This document shows, in pieces, positions 1 to 5,184 of a DNA stretch of 5,601 bases (the first letter of the stretch is position 1; every line of letters starts with the position of its first letter). Source of the stretch: Methanoregula sp. GTDB lineage: Archaea > Halobacteriota > Methanomicrobia > Methanomicrobiales > Methanospirillaceae. A program made the translations under genes and the position numbers. Under the pieces are notes generated by a model. That model was given only the letters and a program-made list of their open reading frames with translations. It searched no databases and had not been told where the DNA came from. The DNA lies in NCBI GenBank assembly GCA_003154335.1, contig PMDE01000062.1, positions 16,808 to 22,408 of the forward strand, given 5' to 3'.

Positions 1-200
1 TCTTTGGAATCTGCATGTTTTTGCGGTACTTGCTCCGAATCCCGATCAAACCGGTTCACGTGTCCCTGAACGTTCGGGTGCCGGGAATGGTCTTTTTGCA
101 GGCGCTGGACATTCTTTTGTCTGCCGGAATTATTGGGGGACTCCGAAGGCTGTACGACGGGAGGGGGTGTATCCTGTGTCTGGCGATCATTTTCGGTCAT
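1..200 (-). CDS. Hydrophilic hypothetical protein, N-terminal part only (runs off left edge)
   Basis: An ATG at 200-198 on the minus strand opens a frame with no stop for 66 codons, down to the window edge, so only the N-terminus is visible. The protein begins MTENDRQTQDTPPP and is rich in Gln, Asn, Pro, Asp, Ser, Arg and His, with almost no hydrophobic runs. It has no signal peptide or membrane segment. This composition suggests a disordered N-terminal tail before a folded domain that lies outside the window (inference). I do not recognise the family. A TATA-like stretch on the minus strand (235-240) lies about 35 nt before the start, the same spacing seen at three other genes here; no clear Shine-Dalgarno is visible. 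The plus-strand frame over the same bases is less protein-like. The call rests on the open frame, start context and composition, so confidence is moderate. Confidence 0.5.
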   Translation of the reverse strand, partial: MTENDRQTQDTPPPVVQPSESPNNSGRQKNVQRLQKDHSRHPNVQGHVNRFDRDSEQVPQKHADSK

Positions 201-234
201 ATATGTCAGGTTGATCAATCAGAGAAATAACCAC

Positions 235-254
235 AAATATGTTGGCATATTTAC
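235..254 (-). promoter_or_regulatory. Candidate TATA region for the left-edge minus-strand gene
   Basis: Read on the minus strand, this stretch holds two AT-rich boxes: gtaaatat (254-247) and catatttg (241-234). The nearer one ends about 35 nt before the ATG at 200, matching the TATA-to-start distance of other genes in this window. It is a weak match by eye, supported mainly by the spacing. Confidence 0.3.
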
Positions 255-264
255 ACTGGTATAA

Positions 265-748
265 CCCGAAAGGATTTCCCGGAAATTCCTTAATACCGTT
301 TTGATTGTGAACGCTGCAAATACCCGGTCAAGACTTATTCAGAAAATACGGTGTGAATTCAATGTCCGGGTCATTCTCTTCGATCCTGAGCAAAAAGTAT
401 CCATGCGGGCAGAACCGCGTCTTCAACCCGATTTGTATGATGAAATTGATAACTTCAGAAAAACTAAACAACGAGATGGACCCCCATGCTGACGTGACTA
501 TTTGCTATCCGGCGATCAATGATATCGCGGTATCAGTGCACCTGACGAGTGAGAGGCATCCTGCGCAGCAGGTATTTCAGATCCAACATAGAGCTCTTTA
601 CGTCAGAACTTGATGCTATCATCAAACGCACTTCCCAGATTCAAAGGTTCTCAATATAAACATCTGCGAGAAGATTCGCTCCCGCGGGCACATGAAGAGA
701 AGTTGTCTCATGAAAGTCTTGGATTCATGGCGATCAGGCAACCGTTGA
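265..748 (+). pseudogene. Possible decayed coding region, patchwork of frames
   Basis: No frame stays open across this stretch, but successive pieces in different plus-strand frames read like protein. Bases 265-489 (stop at 490-492) include QKIRCEFNVRVILFDPEQKV and continue with a charged LQPDLYDEIDNF segment. Bases 484-610 include DVTICYPAINDIAVSVHLTS. Bases 549-659 include SNIELFTSELDAIIKRTSQI. Bases 653-748 include INICEKIRSRGHMKRSCLMK. A gene broken by several frameshifts would look like this. So would ordinary spacer DNA with lucky open stretches. I recognise no family, and no start with promoter or ribosome site is obvious. The call is tentative; otherwise bases 201-810 hold no gene that I can support. 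Confidence 0.25.
270..291. repeat. 22-nt near-palindrome in intergenic region
   Basis: The core atttcccggaaat (274-286) is a perfect 13-nt odd palindrome centred on base 280. It is flanked by aagg on the left and cctt on the right, which also pair if one base (287) is bulged. The site lies about 70 nt upstream of the minus-strand start at 200, just behind its TATA-like region, where an archaeal activator or repressor site could be. It could also be a chance palindrome; no second copy was seen in the window. Confidence 0.4.
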
Positions 749-810
749 TAAAAATGACAAAACTGTCAGGTAACCAGAAATCCTTCACACAAACCTTTTA
801 AGTGCCCAAT

Positions 811-820
811 AAAATATATC
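811..820 (+). promoter_or_regulatory. TATA-like box of the KaiC-like gene
   Basis: The AT-rich box aaaatatatc ends 35 nt before the ATG at 856. An archaeal TATA box lies about 25 nt before the transcription start, which would put the transcript start near 841-845. That is downstream of the alternative TTG codon at 832, so it favours the ATG at 856 and a leader of only 10-15 nt. Confidence 0.45.
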
Positions 821-855
821 CCTGAAGTATTTTGCCAGATACAAAAAGCCACATC

Positions 856-1455
856 ATGGATATCCCGGAAAGTGGAAAACCGAAAAAGCGCAGTACCGGT
901 ATAGTAGGTCTTAACCTGTTGCTTGACGGTGGTTTTCCCTTAGGGACAACGGTTATGATCTATGGTACTCCTCTGGCAGGTGTTGACCTTGCGGCAATGC
1001 AGTTCTGGAAGGTTGATGGCGAGGAAGGTACATACCTGATGAACGACGGAGATGTTGTTCTGGGAATGATCGATGCCTCAGAACTTCACCCTGAAATGTA
1101 TATGACTCAGATGGCAGGCGGCCGTATTGTTGTAGATTCTCTTTCGACTATCGTTATCAGGTATGGTATTGAAGAAGCGTTGAAATTTTTACGCTTAGCC
1201 CGCGAAGAAATGAAAAAACGCGATTCAAATATTATGTTCGTTGTCTATACGGGAATCCATGCACCAATCGAAATGACACGTCTCATGCGGGCATCTGATA
1301 TCGTCATTGAGTTCAAGACTGAAATTTCCCAGTCAGAGATTGAGCGGACGCTGGCGGTACACAAAATGAGAGGTGGGGCATCTCCGAAACGGTTATTGCC
1401 ATTCGTCATTACTGAGAATGGGATCGAAGCGTCGACTACTTCCAGAGTCGTCTGA
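856..1455 (+). CDS. KaiC/RecA-superfamily ATPase-like protein with degenerate Walker A
   Basis: A 199-residue single-domain protein of the KaiC/RadA/RecA-like superfamily, known in archaea as 'RecA-superfamily ATPases implicated in signal transduction'. Residues 13-30 match the usual opening (STGIVGLNLLLDGGFPLG), the domain start before the P-loop. At the Walker A place (37-44) it reads GTPLAGVD, where active members have a GKT or GKS ending, so the phosphate-binding lysine is replaced by Val and the Thr/Ser by Asp. The Walker B strand is present as RIVVDSLS (90-97, with D94). The C-terminal KMRGGASPK (170-178) and ITENGIEA (185-192) are typical of KaiC domains. At 199 residues it is shorter than a usual KaiC domain (about 230), mainly between the two Walker motifs. 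It probably binds ATP poorly or not at all and may act as a regulatory partner (inference). An in-frame TTG at 832 could add eight residues, but the TATA position favours 856. It converges on the methionine synthase gene with 33 nt between the stops. Confidence 0.85.
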   Translation: MDIPESGKPKKRSTGIVGLNLLLDGGFPLGTTVMIYGTPLAGVDLAAMQFWKVDGEEGTYLMNDGDVVLGMIDASELHPEMYMTQMAGGRIVVDSLSTIVIRYGIEEALKFLRLAREEMKKRDSNIMFVVYTGIHAPIEMTRLMRASDIVIEFKTEISQSEIERTLAVHKMRGGASPKRLLPFVITENGIEASTTSRVV

Positions 1456-1478
1456 ATACTATTTCTGGTTATAGGATA

Positions 1479-1483
1479 TTTTT
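1479..1483 (+). terminator. Short oligo-T tract after the KaiC-like gene
   Basis: A T5 tract lies 24 nt past the stop, inside the 33-nt gap between two convergent genes. Archaeal polymerase can terminate at T-tracts without a hairpin. The tract is short, so this is a weak call. No equal tract is seen for the opposite gene on the minus strand. Confidence 0.25.
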
Positions 1484-1488
1484 AAAGG

Positions 1489-2394
1489 CTATAATGCCAG
1501 ACGGACTTCTTTTGCTGCAGTTACCATATTTTTCAATTTGGCAAAGGCTGCCTGATGGGAACGCATTCTCATACCGCAATCAGGATCAATCAGCATAACC
1601 CGTGGGTCAAATATCTCAATACCTTTTTCAATCCTCTTTTTGATCTCTGATACGGTTTCAATTCGCTCTATAGACGAGTCCACGCAGCCATATCCTATCA
1701 TCCGCCCGGCGAGATCGCGTCGGGAGAGGAGATCAAGGTTCGCGTGATTATTCGCAAACTCAAAGTCAAGCACATTTACATTAAACTTGAGGATTTCATC
1801 AAGGATATTTCCCAGATTTCCACACACATGCATACAGCTGGGAATCCGCAGGGAAGCCGTGATCAGATCAATCGCCTGTTTTCCGACCGTAAGATCTGCC
1901 ATACCTGTTGAAAATATCGGTTCATCAATCTGCAACAGCGTGACCCCGGCTGCCTGAAGGGCTTTTGCCTCCGGAACCAGCGCTGCGGCTATATCAAGGG
2001 CCAACTCTTCCCGGTTGCGATACATTGGGGTACTGATATGAAGACTGTGGGCGATTGTGGTGGGGCCGGTTATTATCCCTTTTACTTTTGCGGCTTTTGC
2101 ACGTGCGTATTTTGTATCTCCTACCGTAATAGGCCCTGACGCGGACTGCACTTTGCCGATAATCTCCTGTCCCTTAATCCCCGGGAGTGCAGAAGCAAAA
2201 ACCTGGATCATATCCCCCCTTACCTGACCGTCAGATATAATATCGATACCTGCCGCAATCTGGTCAGCAACTGCTGTCTCAACTGCTGCGTGGAGTGGGT
2301 CAAAAAGACCTCTCAGGCCACTCCCTTTCACCACCGGGTAACTTCCGACGACCGTTGTTGCCAGCACTTTGTCAATGAAATAATCCTTTATCAT
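1489..2394 (-). CDS. metE: Core methionine synthase (MetE C-terminal-type, folate-independent class)
   Basis: The enzyme methylates homocysteine to methionine. It is 301 residues and corresponds only to the C-terminal catalytic barrel of cobalamin-independent MetE, which is about 750 residues in bacteria. The N-terminal half that helps bind polyglutamyl methyl-folate is absent. The TTVVGSYP opening (13-20) is typical. The zinc ligands are all visible: H189 and C191 in CMHVCG, E212 in DFEFA, and C273 in PDCGMR. The homocysteine-site motif QIDEP is at 155-159. Archaeal enzymes of this size, such as that of Methanothermobacter, use methylcobalamin in vitro, and the physiological donor in methanogens is thought to be a corrinoid protein. 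Placement in the MesA subgroup is inference. It lies 61 nt downstream of aspS on the same strand and may be co-transcribed, although a T7 tract follows aspS. No clear TATA box or strong ribosome site precedes the ATG at 2394. Confidence 0.9.
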   Translation of the reverse strand: MIKDYFIDKVLATTVVGSYPVVKGSGLRGLFDPLHAAVETAVADQIAAGIDIISDGQVRGDMIQVFASALPGIKGQEIIGKVQSASGPITVGDTKYARAKAAKVKGIITGPTTIAHSLHISTPMYRNREELALDIAAALVPEAKALQAAGVTLLQIDEPIFSTGMADLTVGKQAIDLITASLRIPSCMHVCGNLGNILDEILKFNVNVLDFEFANNHANLDLLSRRDLAGRMIGYGCVDSSIERIETVSEIKKRIEKGIEIFDPRVMLIDPDCGMRMRSHQAAFAKLKNMVTAAKEVRLAL

Positions 2395-2401
2395 GGATAT
2401 C

Positions 2402-2415
2402 CGGATGATTATCCG
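2402..2415. repeat. Small inverted repeat upstream of the methionine synthase start
   Basis: The arms cggat (2402-2406) and atccg (2411-2415) enclose a 4-nt loop, seven bases before the ATG of the minus-strand methionine synthase. A second palindrome, ggatatcc (2395-2402), abuts it. In the transcript this would form a small hairpin next to the start codon, which could affect initiation. It is short enough to be chance. Confidence 0.3.
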
Positions 2416-2439
2416 TAGTATCGAATTGATTGCGGCGAT

Positions 2440-2446
2440 AAAAAAA
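2440..2446 (-). terminator. T7 tract directly after aspS
   Basis: Read on the minus strand, seven consecutive T residues begin 9 nt past the aspS stop. A tract of this length can stop archaeal RNA polymerase in part or fully. It is the main argument against simple co-transcription of aspS with the downstream methionine synthase gene. Confidence 0.4.
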
Positions 2447-2455
2447 TGTATGTTG

Positions 2456-3748
2456 TCAGGGGACCAGCCGGTGCATGTCCCGGGGGAACAACACCGCTTC
2501 GCGGACGTTTGACAACCCGAGCATTGTCATAACCAGCCTGTCTGCACCCAGTCCCCATCCGGCATGAGGCGGCATGCCATACCGGAACGGACGGAGGTAG
2601 AATTCGAAACTTTCGGGATTCAGTCCTTTCTTTTTGATCTGCTGAACGAGGATATCATGCTGGTGGACACGTTGCGCCCCACTCGATAATTCCATCCTCG
2701 GATGCATAAGGTCGAATGCCTTGCAGATGCCTGGATCCTTTTCATGAGGCATGGCATAATAAGGACGGATCGCGCTGGGCCAGTCCACAATGAAGTAGTG
2801 ACCCCCTATCTCTGCTCCAATAGCCCTCTCGGCAGCGGGACTGATATCATCGCCATACTGGATCGGATCTTCGATCTTTTTCTTTGCAATTTCTATCGCT
2901 TCGCCATAAGGAAGCCGGGGGAACGGTGCTTTCGGAATAATAAAATCGGTAATTTCAAGGTTAGCGATCTGGTCACTGCAGGTCTCCCCGACATATTCGT
3001 AGGTTTTCACGATCAACTGTTCAAGGACGCCCATAACCTCGAAATGATCTGCATATGACATTTCAATATCAATCGATGTGGCTTCGTTCAAATGCTTGGT
3101 CGTATTGTGTTCTTCTGCACGGAAGATTGGTCCGATTTCGTAGACCTTTTCAAACCCTGCTGCCATCATCATCTGTTTGAACAGCTGAGGACTCTGGTTA
3201 AGAAAAGCTTCTTTGTCAAAATATGCGATAGGAAACAGCTCGGTTCCACCTTCAGTTGCTGCAGCGACGATTTTTGGGGTTGTAATATTTATGAATCCCT
3301 CGTTATGTAAAAACTGGTTTATAGCGTGCATTGCAGCGCTGCGGATCTGGAAAACCGCTGCGACCCGCGGTCTTCTGGCATCAAGAAAACGGGCGTCCAG
3401 GCGTGTATCGAGATCGGCCGGGACTTTTTCAACAACATCAAGAGGAAGAGGGCTGTCAGCGATACTGATGATCTCAAAGACGTCAGGCACGATCTCACGT
3501 CCGCCGGGCGCCTTGTCAATTGCCTTTACCACTCCGGTGACCCGAACAACGGATTCGCGGGAAACCTGTCTTGCGGCGGCGAGCACGGCTTCTGAAGTTC
3601 TCTTCTTTGGTATAGTTACCTGGATGATCCCGGTCCGGTCGCGGATCAAAAAGAAGGCAAGACCACCGAGATCCCGGACTTCATGGACCCAGCCGCAGAT
3701 CTCGGCCTGTCCAGACGTCGGTGTAACCGATTGTATGGGAATACGCAT
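2456..3748 (-). CDS. aspS: Aspartyl-tRNA synthetase, archaeal type, probably non-discriminating
   Basis: This cytoplasmic class IIb enzyme joins aspartate to tRNA-Asp using ATP. At 430 residues it matches the archaeal/eukaryal type and lacks the insertion domain of the roughly 590-residue bacterial enzyme. The N-terminal OB-fold anticodon-binding domain spans about 1-105 (GWVHEVRDLGG at 19-29). The catalytic domain shows ATEGGTELFP (164-173), QSPQLFKQ (185-192), motif 2 FRAEEHNT (209-216), SSGAQR (355-360) and motif 3 GLGADR (399-404). H22 and P81 fall at the positions that are W26 and K85 in the discriminating enzyme of Thermococcus kodakarensis (alignment from memory). His and Pro there are linked to the non-discriminating form that also charges tRNA-Asn, the substrate for amidation by GatCAB. 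The ATG at 3748 has aggat about 7 nt upstream as a weak ribosome site. It is divergent from the flavoprotein gene. Confidence 0.97.
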   Translation of the reverse strand: MRIPIQSVTPTSGQAEICGWVHEVRDLGGLAFFLIRDRTGIIQVTIPKKRTSEAVLAAARQVSRESVVRVTGVVKAIDKAPGGREIVPDVFEIISIADSPLPLDVVEKVPADLDTRLDARFLDARRPRVAAVFQIRSAAMHAINQFLHNEGFINITTPKIVAAATEGGTELFPIAYFDKEAFLNQSPQLFKQMMMAAGFEKVYEIGPIFRAEEHNTTKHLNEATSIDIEMSYADHFEVMGVLEQLIVKTYEYVGETCSDQIANLEITDFIIPKAPFPRLPYGEAIEIAKKKIEDPIQYGDDISPAAERAIGAEIGGHYFIVDWPSAIRPYYAMPHEKDPGICKAFDLMHPRMELSSGAQRVHQHDILVQQIKKKGLNPESFEFYLRPFRYGMPPHAGWGLGADRLVMTMLGLSNVREAVLFPRDMHRLVP

Positions 3749-3785
3749 GATGAAATCCTATATCTATGGGTCGCAGGGGATAATT

Positions 3786-3793
3786 GATTTTAT
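3786..3793 (-). promoter_or_regulatory. TATA-like box of aspS
   Basis: Read on the minus strand the box is ataaaatc, about 37 nt before the aspS ATG at 3748. It would start transcription near 3760-3765 and give a leader of roughly 12-17 nt carrying a weak aggat ribosome-site match. The assignment is by eye and rests on spacing. Confidence 0.35.
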
Positions 3794-3841
3794 GGGAAAT
3801 GAGTAGTAACCGCATTGTCCGGGATTTCAGGTTAGCAATAT

Positions 3842-3865
3842 ATTCCCATACGCGGGGAGGGGAAT
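3842..3865. repeat. Inverted repeat upstream of the flavoprotein promoter
   Basis: The arms attccc (3842-3847) and gggaat (3860-3865) are separated by 12 nt. They lie just upstream of the TATA box at 3877. The position suits an activator site, or a site in the shared region between the two divergent genes. Each arm is only 6 bp, so chance is a real alternative. Confidence 0.3.
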
Positions 3866-3876
3866 CTCTTACACAT

Positions 3877-3884
3877 CTTTATAC
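3877..3884 (+). promoter_or_regulatory. TATA box of the iron-sulfur flavoprotein gene
   Basis: The box ctttatac ends 34 nt before the ATG at 3919, predicting a transcript start near 3906-3910 and a leader of about 10-13 nt. This places the promoter inside the upstream part of the longer open frame that begins at 3784, which argues that those extra 45 codons are not translated. Confidence 0.5.
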
Positions 3885-3918
3885 TTCGGTAGTGAAATCA
3901 CTTTATGGAAACATCATT

Positions 3919-4587
3919 ATGAAGATACTCGGCATTAACGGTAGTCCGAAAAAGGAGAAGAGCCAGACCCGGAGGCTCGTTATGGGAGTGCTTGAAGGAG
4001 CACGGCAGTCAGGTGCAGAAGTAACTTTTGTAGACATCTGCGGACTTGACATTAAGTATTGTACGGGGTGCGGAACCTGTTATGCAACGGGTGAGTGCAT
4101 CAGCGATGACGATTTTGCGGCAATCCTGGAAAAGATGCTGGATGCCGATGGTATTGTCTGGGGTTCACCAAATTATATCAATTCTGTCACCGCCCAGGTT
4201 AAGACGATGTTTGACCGGATGGCAGATTCAATTCACTGCCAGTCCTTTGCCGGAAAGTATGGTTGTTCTGTTTCCACAGCAGGGGGTTCGATGGCAGACG
4301 AAGTTGCAGACTACATGAACTCAACGATGACGAACCTTGGTGCAACATCTGTAGGGAAAGTTGCCATACTTGTCGGTGCCGATCCGAATGCGATTGTGAG
4401 CGGCGAGAAACAGGCAAAAGAACTTGGCAGGAAACTGTTTGAAGCGATAAAAACGAAATGGGTAGACCCAGTGCAGGAAAAACAACATGTAGAACGGCGG
4501 GAATATTTCAAGCGTCTGGTGATGTACAATAAAGATCTCTGGAAGCACGAGTATGATTACTGGAAGAGGTTGGCCGAGCTTCAATAA
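3919..4587 (+). CDS. Iron-sulfur flavoprotein (Isf-type NADPH-dependent FMN reductase family)
   Basis: A 222-residue flavodoxin-fold protein of the iron-sulfur flavoprotein family common in methanogens and other strict anaerobes. It should bind FMN and one [4Fe-4S] cluster. The first strand and phosphate loop are MKILGINGSPKKEKSQT (1-17). The compact cluster motif is C48-X2-C51-X2-C54-X5-C60, the spacing known for Methanosarcina Isf. GSPNYINS (82-89) is the second flavin-loop region. The last 40 residues are charged and aromatic (many Trp, Tyr, Lys and Glu) and probably form a helical tail. Known family members accept electrons from ferredoxin and have been linked to oxygen or peroxide handling; the partner here is unknown. 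The frame is open back to 3784, but the fold begins at 3919 and a TATA box lies just before it, so that start was chosen. T-tracts follow the stop. Confidence 0.92.
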   Translation: MKILGINGSPKKEKSQTRRLVMGVLEGARQSGAEVTFVDICGLDIKYCTGCGTCYATGECISDDDFAAILEKMLDADGIVWGSPNYINSVTAQVKTMFDRMADSIHCQSFAGKYGCSVSTAGGSMADEVADYMNSTMTNLGATSVGKVAILVGADPNAIVSGEKQAKELGRKLFEAIKTKWVDPVQEKQHVERREYFKRLVMYNKDLWKHEYDYWKRLAELQ

Positions 4588-4597
4588 AAGGCGATTA

Positions 4598-4629
4598 TTT
4601 TTCCCAATTTTCGATTTAAGCCCGTTTTT
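4598..4629 (+). terminator. T-tract cluster after the flavoprotein gene
   Basis: Three T-tracts, T5 (4598-4602), T4 (4608-4611) and T5 (4625-4629), follow the TAA stop within 42 nt. Repeated oligo-T stretches without a strong hairpin are the usual archaeal termination signal. Confidence 0.5.
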
Positions 4630-4656
4630 ATCATAATTCATTATACTCTGGGACAG

Positions 4657-4684
4657 TTGGGAGCGGGGACTCCCTCTCTCCCAA
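4657..4684. repeat. Inverted repeat, 7-bp arms
   Basis: The arms ttgggag (4657-4663) and ctcccaa (4678-4684) enclose 14 nt. It sits in the spacer after the flavoprotein gene, just before a second hairpin. It could be part of a structured transcript end or of a degraded mobile element. Confidence 0.35.
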
Positions 4685-4687
4685 TGG

Positions 4688-4729
4688 GGGAGGTCAGCCC
4701 AGGGGAGTATCCTCTTGACCCCCCTTTTT
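4688..4729 (+). terminator. Stem-loop followed by T5, terminator-like
   Basis: The stem pairs ggg (4688-4690) and ggtca (4692-4696) with tgacc (4716-4720) and ccc (4722-4724), leaving one internal mismatch (4691/4721) and a 19-nt loop. T5 follows at 4725-4729. This resembles a bacterial intrinsic terminator and lies about 100 nt past the flavoprotein stop. It may be a backup terminator, the end of a small RNA, or part of a mobile-element remnant. Confidence 0.35.
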
Positions 4730-4750
4730 ACCGGGTTTTCATTATCGTTC

Positions 4751-5076
4751 TGTGGACTATCGCAATTGGGGAAATGAGGCCCGAGTGGTGGAATCGGATT
4801 CACGTTGTGCTTGAGTTCCAGGAGTGAGTGTTGTTTCTCTTTAAGGATTTCAACAAAGCCTATTTTCTTTGGGTAGAGTCCCATTCGATCGATTCTCCTG
4901 GTACTTGGATTGATGTCTTTTGTATTAGACATCTGGACATGGTATCTCTGGGTTTATGGCACCATGCAACCCAAAGGTTCCCGATGGGAAAGGCGATGAT
5001 AGCAGTTGCTGTGGCAATTGTCCTCCAATGGCTTGTGATGCCTCCTTTGGGGGGGATTAGCTGTCGTGAGTCCACA
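4751..5076. other. Spacer bounded by an 8-bp inverted repeat; possible element remnant
   Basis: tgtggact (4751-4758) is mirrored by agtccaca (5069-5076), giving a 326-nt segment with perfect 8-bp ends. No target-site duplication is seen next to the ends. Inside, the minus strand has an open frame starting at 4932 that reads on past 4751, with a protein-like opening (RRIDRMGLYPKKIGFVEILK), and another minus-strand frame, open from 5075 to 4860, contains IIAFPIGNLWVAW. This could be a broken transposase or other gene, a small non-autonomous element, or plain spacer. I recognise no family. Apart from this, the 4588-5184 gap holds only the T-tracts and hairpins listed separately. Confidence 0.2.
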
Positions 5077-5116
5077 ATGTTTTTTTGAGTAATTGTACCC
5101 GGAAAAAAGCGGAACT

Positions 5117-5125
5117 AAAAAAAAA
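5117..5125 (-). terminator. T9 tract downstream of the HEAT-repeat gene
   Basis: Nine consecutive A residues on the plus strand read as T9 on the minus strand, about 60 nt past the stop of the HEAT-repeat gene. It probably acts as a second termination site behind the nearer tracts. Confidence 0.35.
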
Positions 5126-5168
5126 TTGTTTCATTGCTGCCGGTATAAAGTGATCAAAAGAGGAGGCG

Positions 5169-5180
5169 AAAAAAGAAAAA
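5169..5180 (-). terminator. Double T-tract right after the HEAT-repeat gene
   Basis: On the minus strand T5 and T6, split by a single C, begin 4 nt beyond the TAA stop. This is a strong archaeal-style oligo-T termination signal for the HEAT-repeat gene. Confidence 0.5.
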
Positions 5181-5184
5181 TGTA

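Noticed and set aside
15..230. Plus-strand frame of 71 codons at the left edge
   Set aside because: It overlaps the minus-strand frame that is open to the edge, starts without a ribosome site, and shows no domain.
832..855. TTG start for the KaiC-like protein
   Set aside because: The TATA-like box at 811-820 would start transcription downstream of this codon, and no ribosome site precedes it; the ATG at 856 fits the spacing of other genes.
3213..3806. Long plus-strand open frame of 197 codons
   Set aside because: It lies almost wholly opposite aspS, whose motifs fix the coding strand. Its protein is Ser/Arg/Thr-rich with no recognisable domain, as expected of an antisense shadow.
3784..3918. 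45-codon N-terminal extension of the flavoprotein
   Set aside because: It would run through the TATA box at 3877, and the flavodoxin fold starts exactly at the ATG at 3919.
4321..4932. Minus-strand open frame of 203 codons as one gene
   Set aside because: Its C-terminal part is antisense to the well-supported flavoprotein gene and has low-quality composition. Only the part upstream of about 4650 could be a remnant, and that is treated under the spacer segment.
4828..5088. Plus-strand frame of 86 codons in the spacer
   Set aside because: It starts at a TTG, has no ribosome site, and has a Trp/Phe/His-rich composition without a domain; there is no support beyond the open frame.
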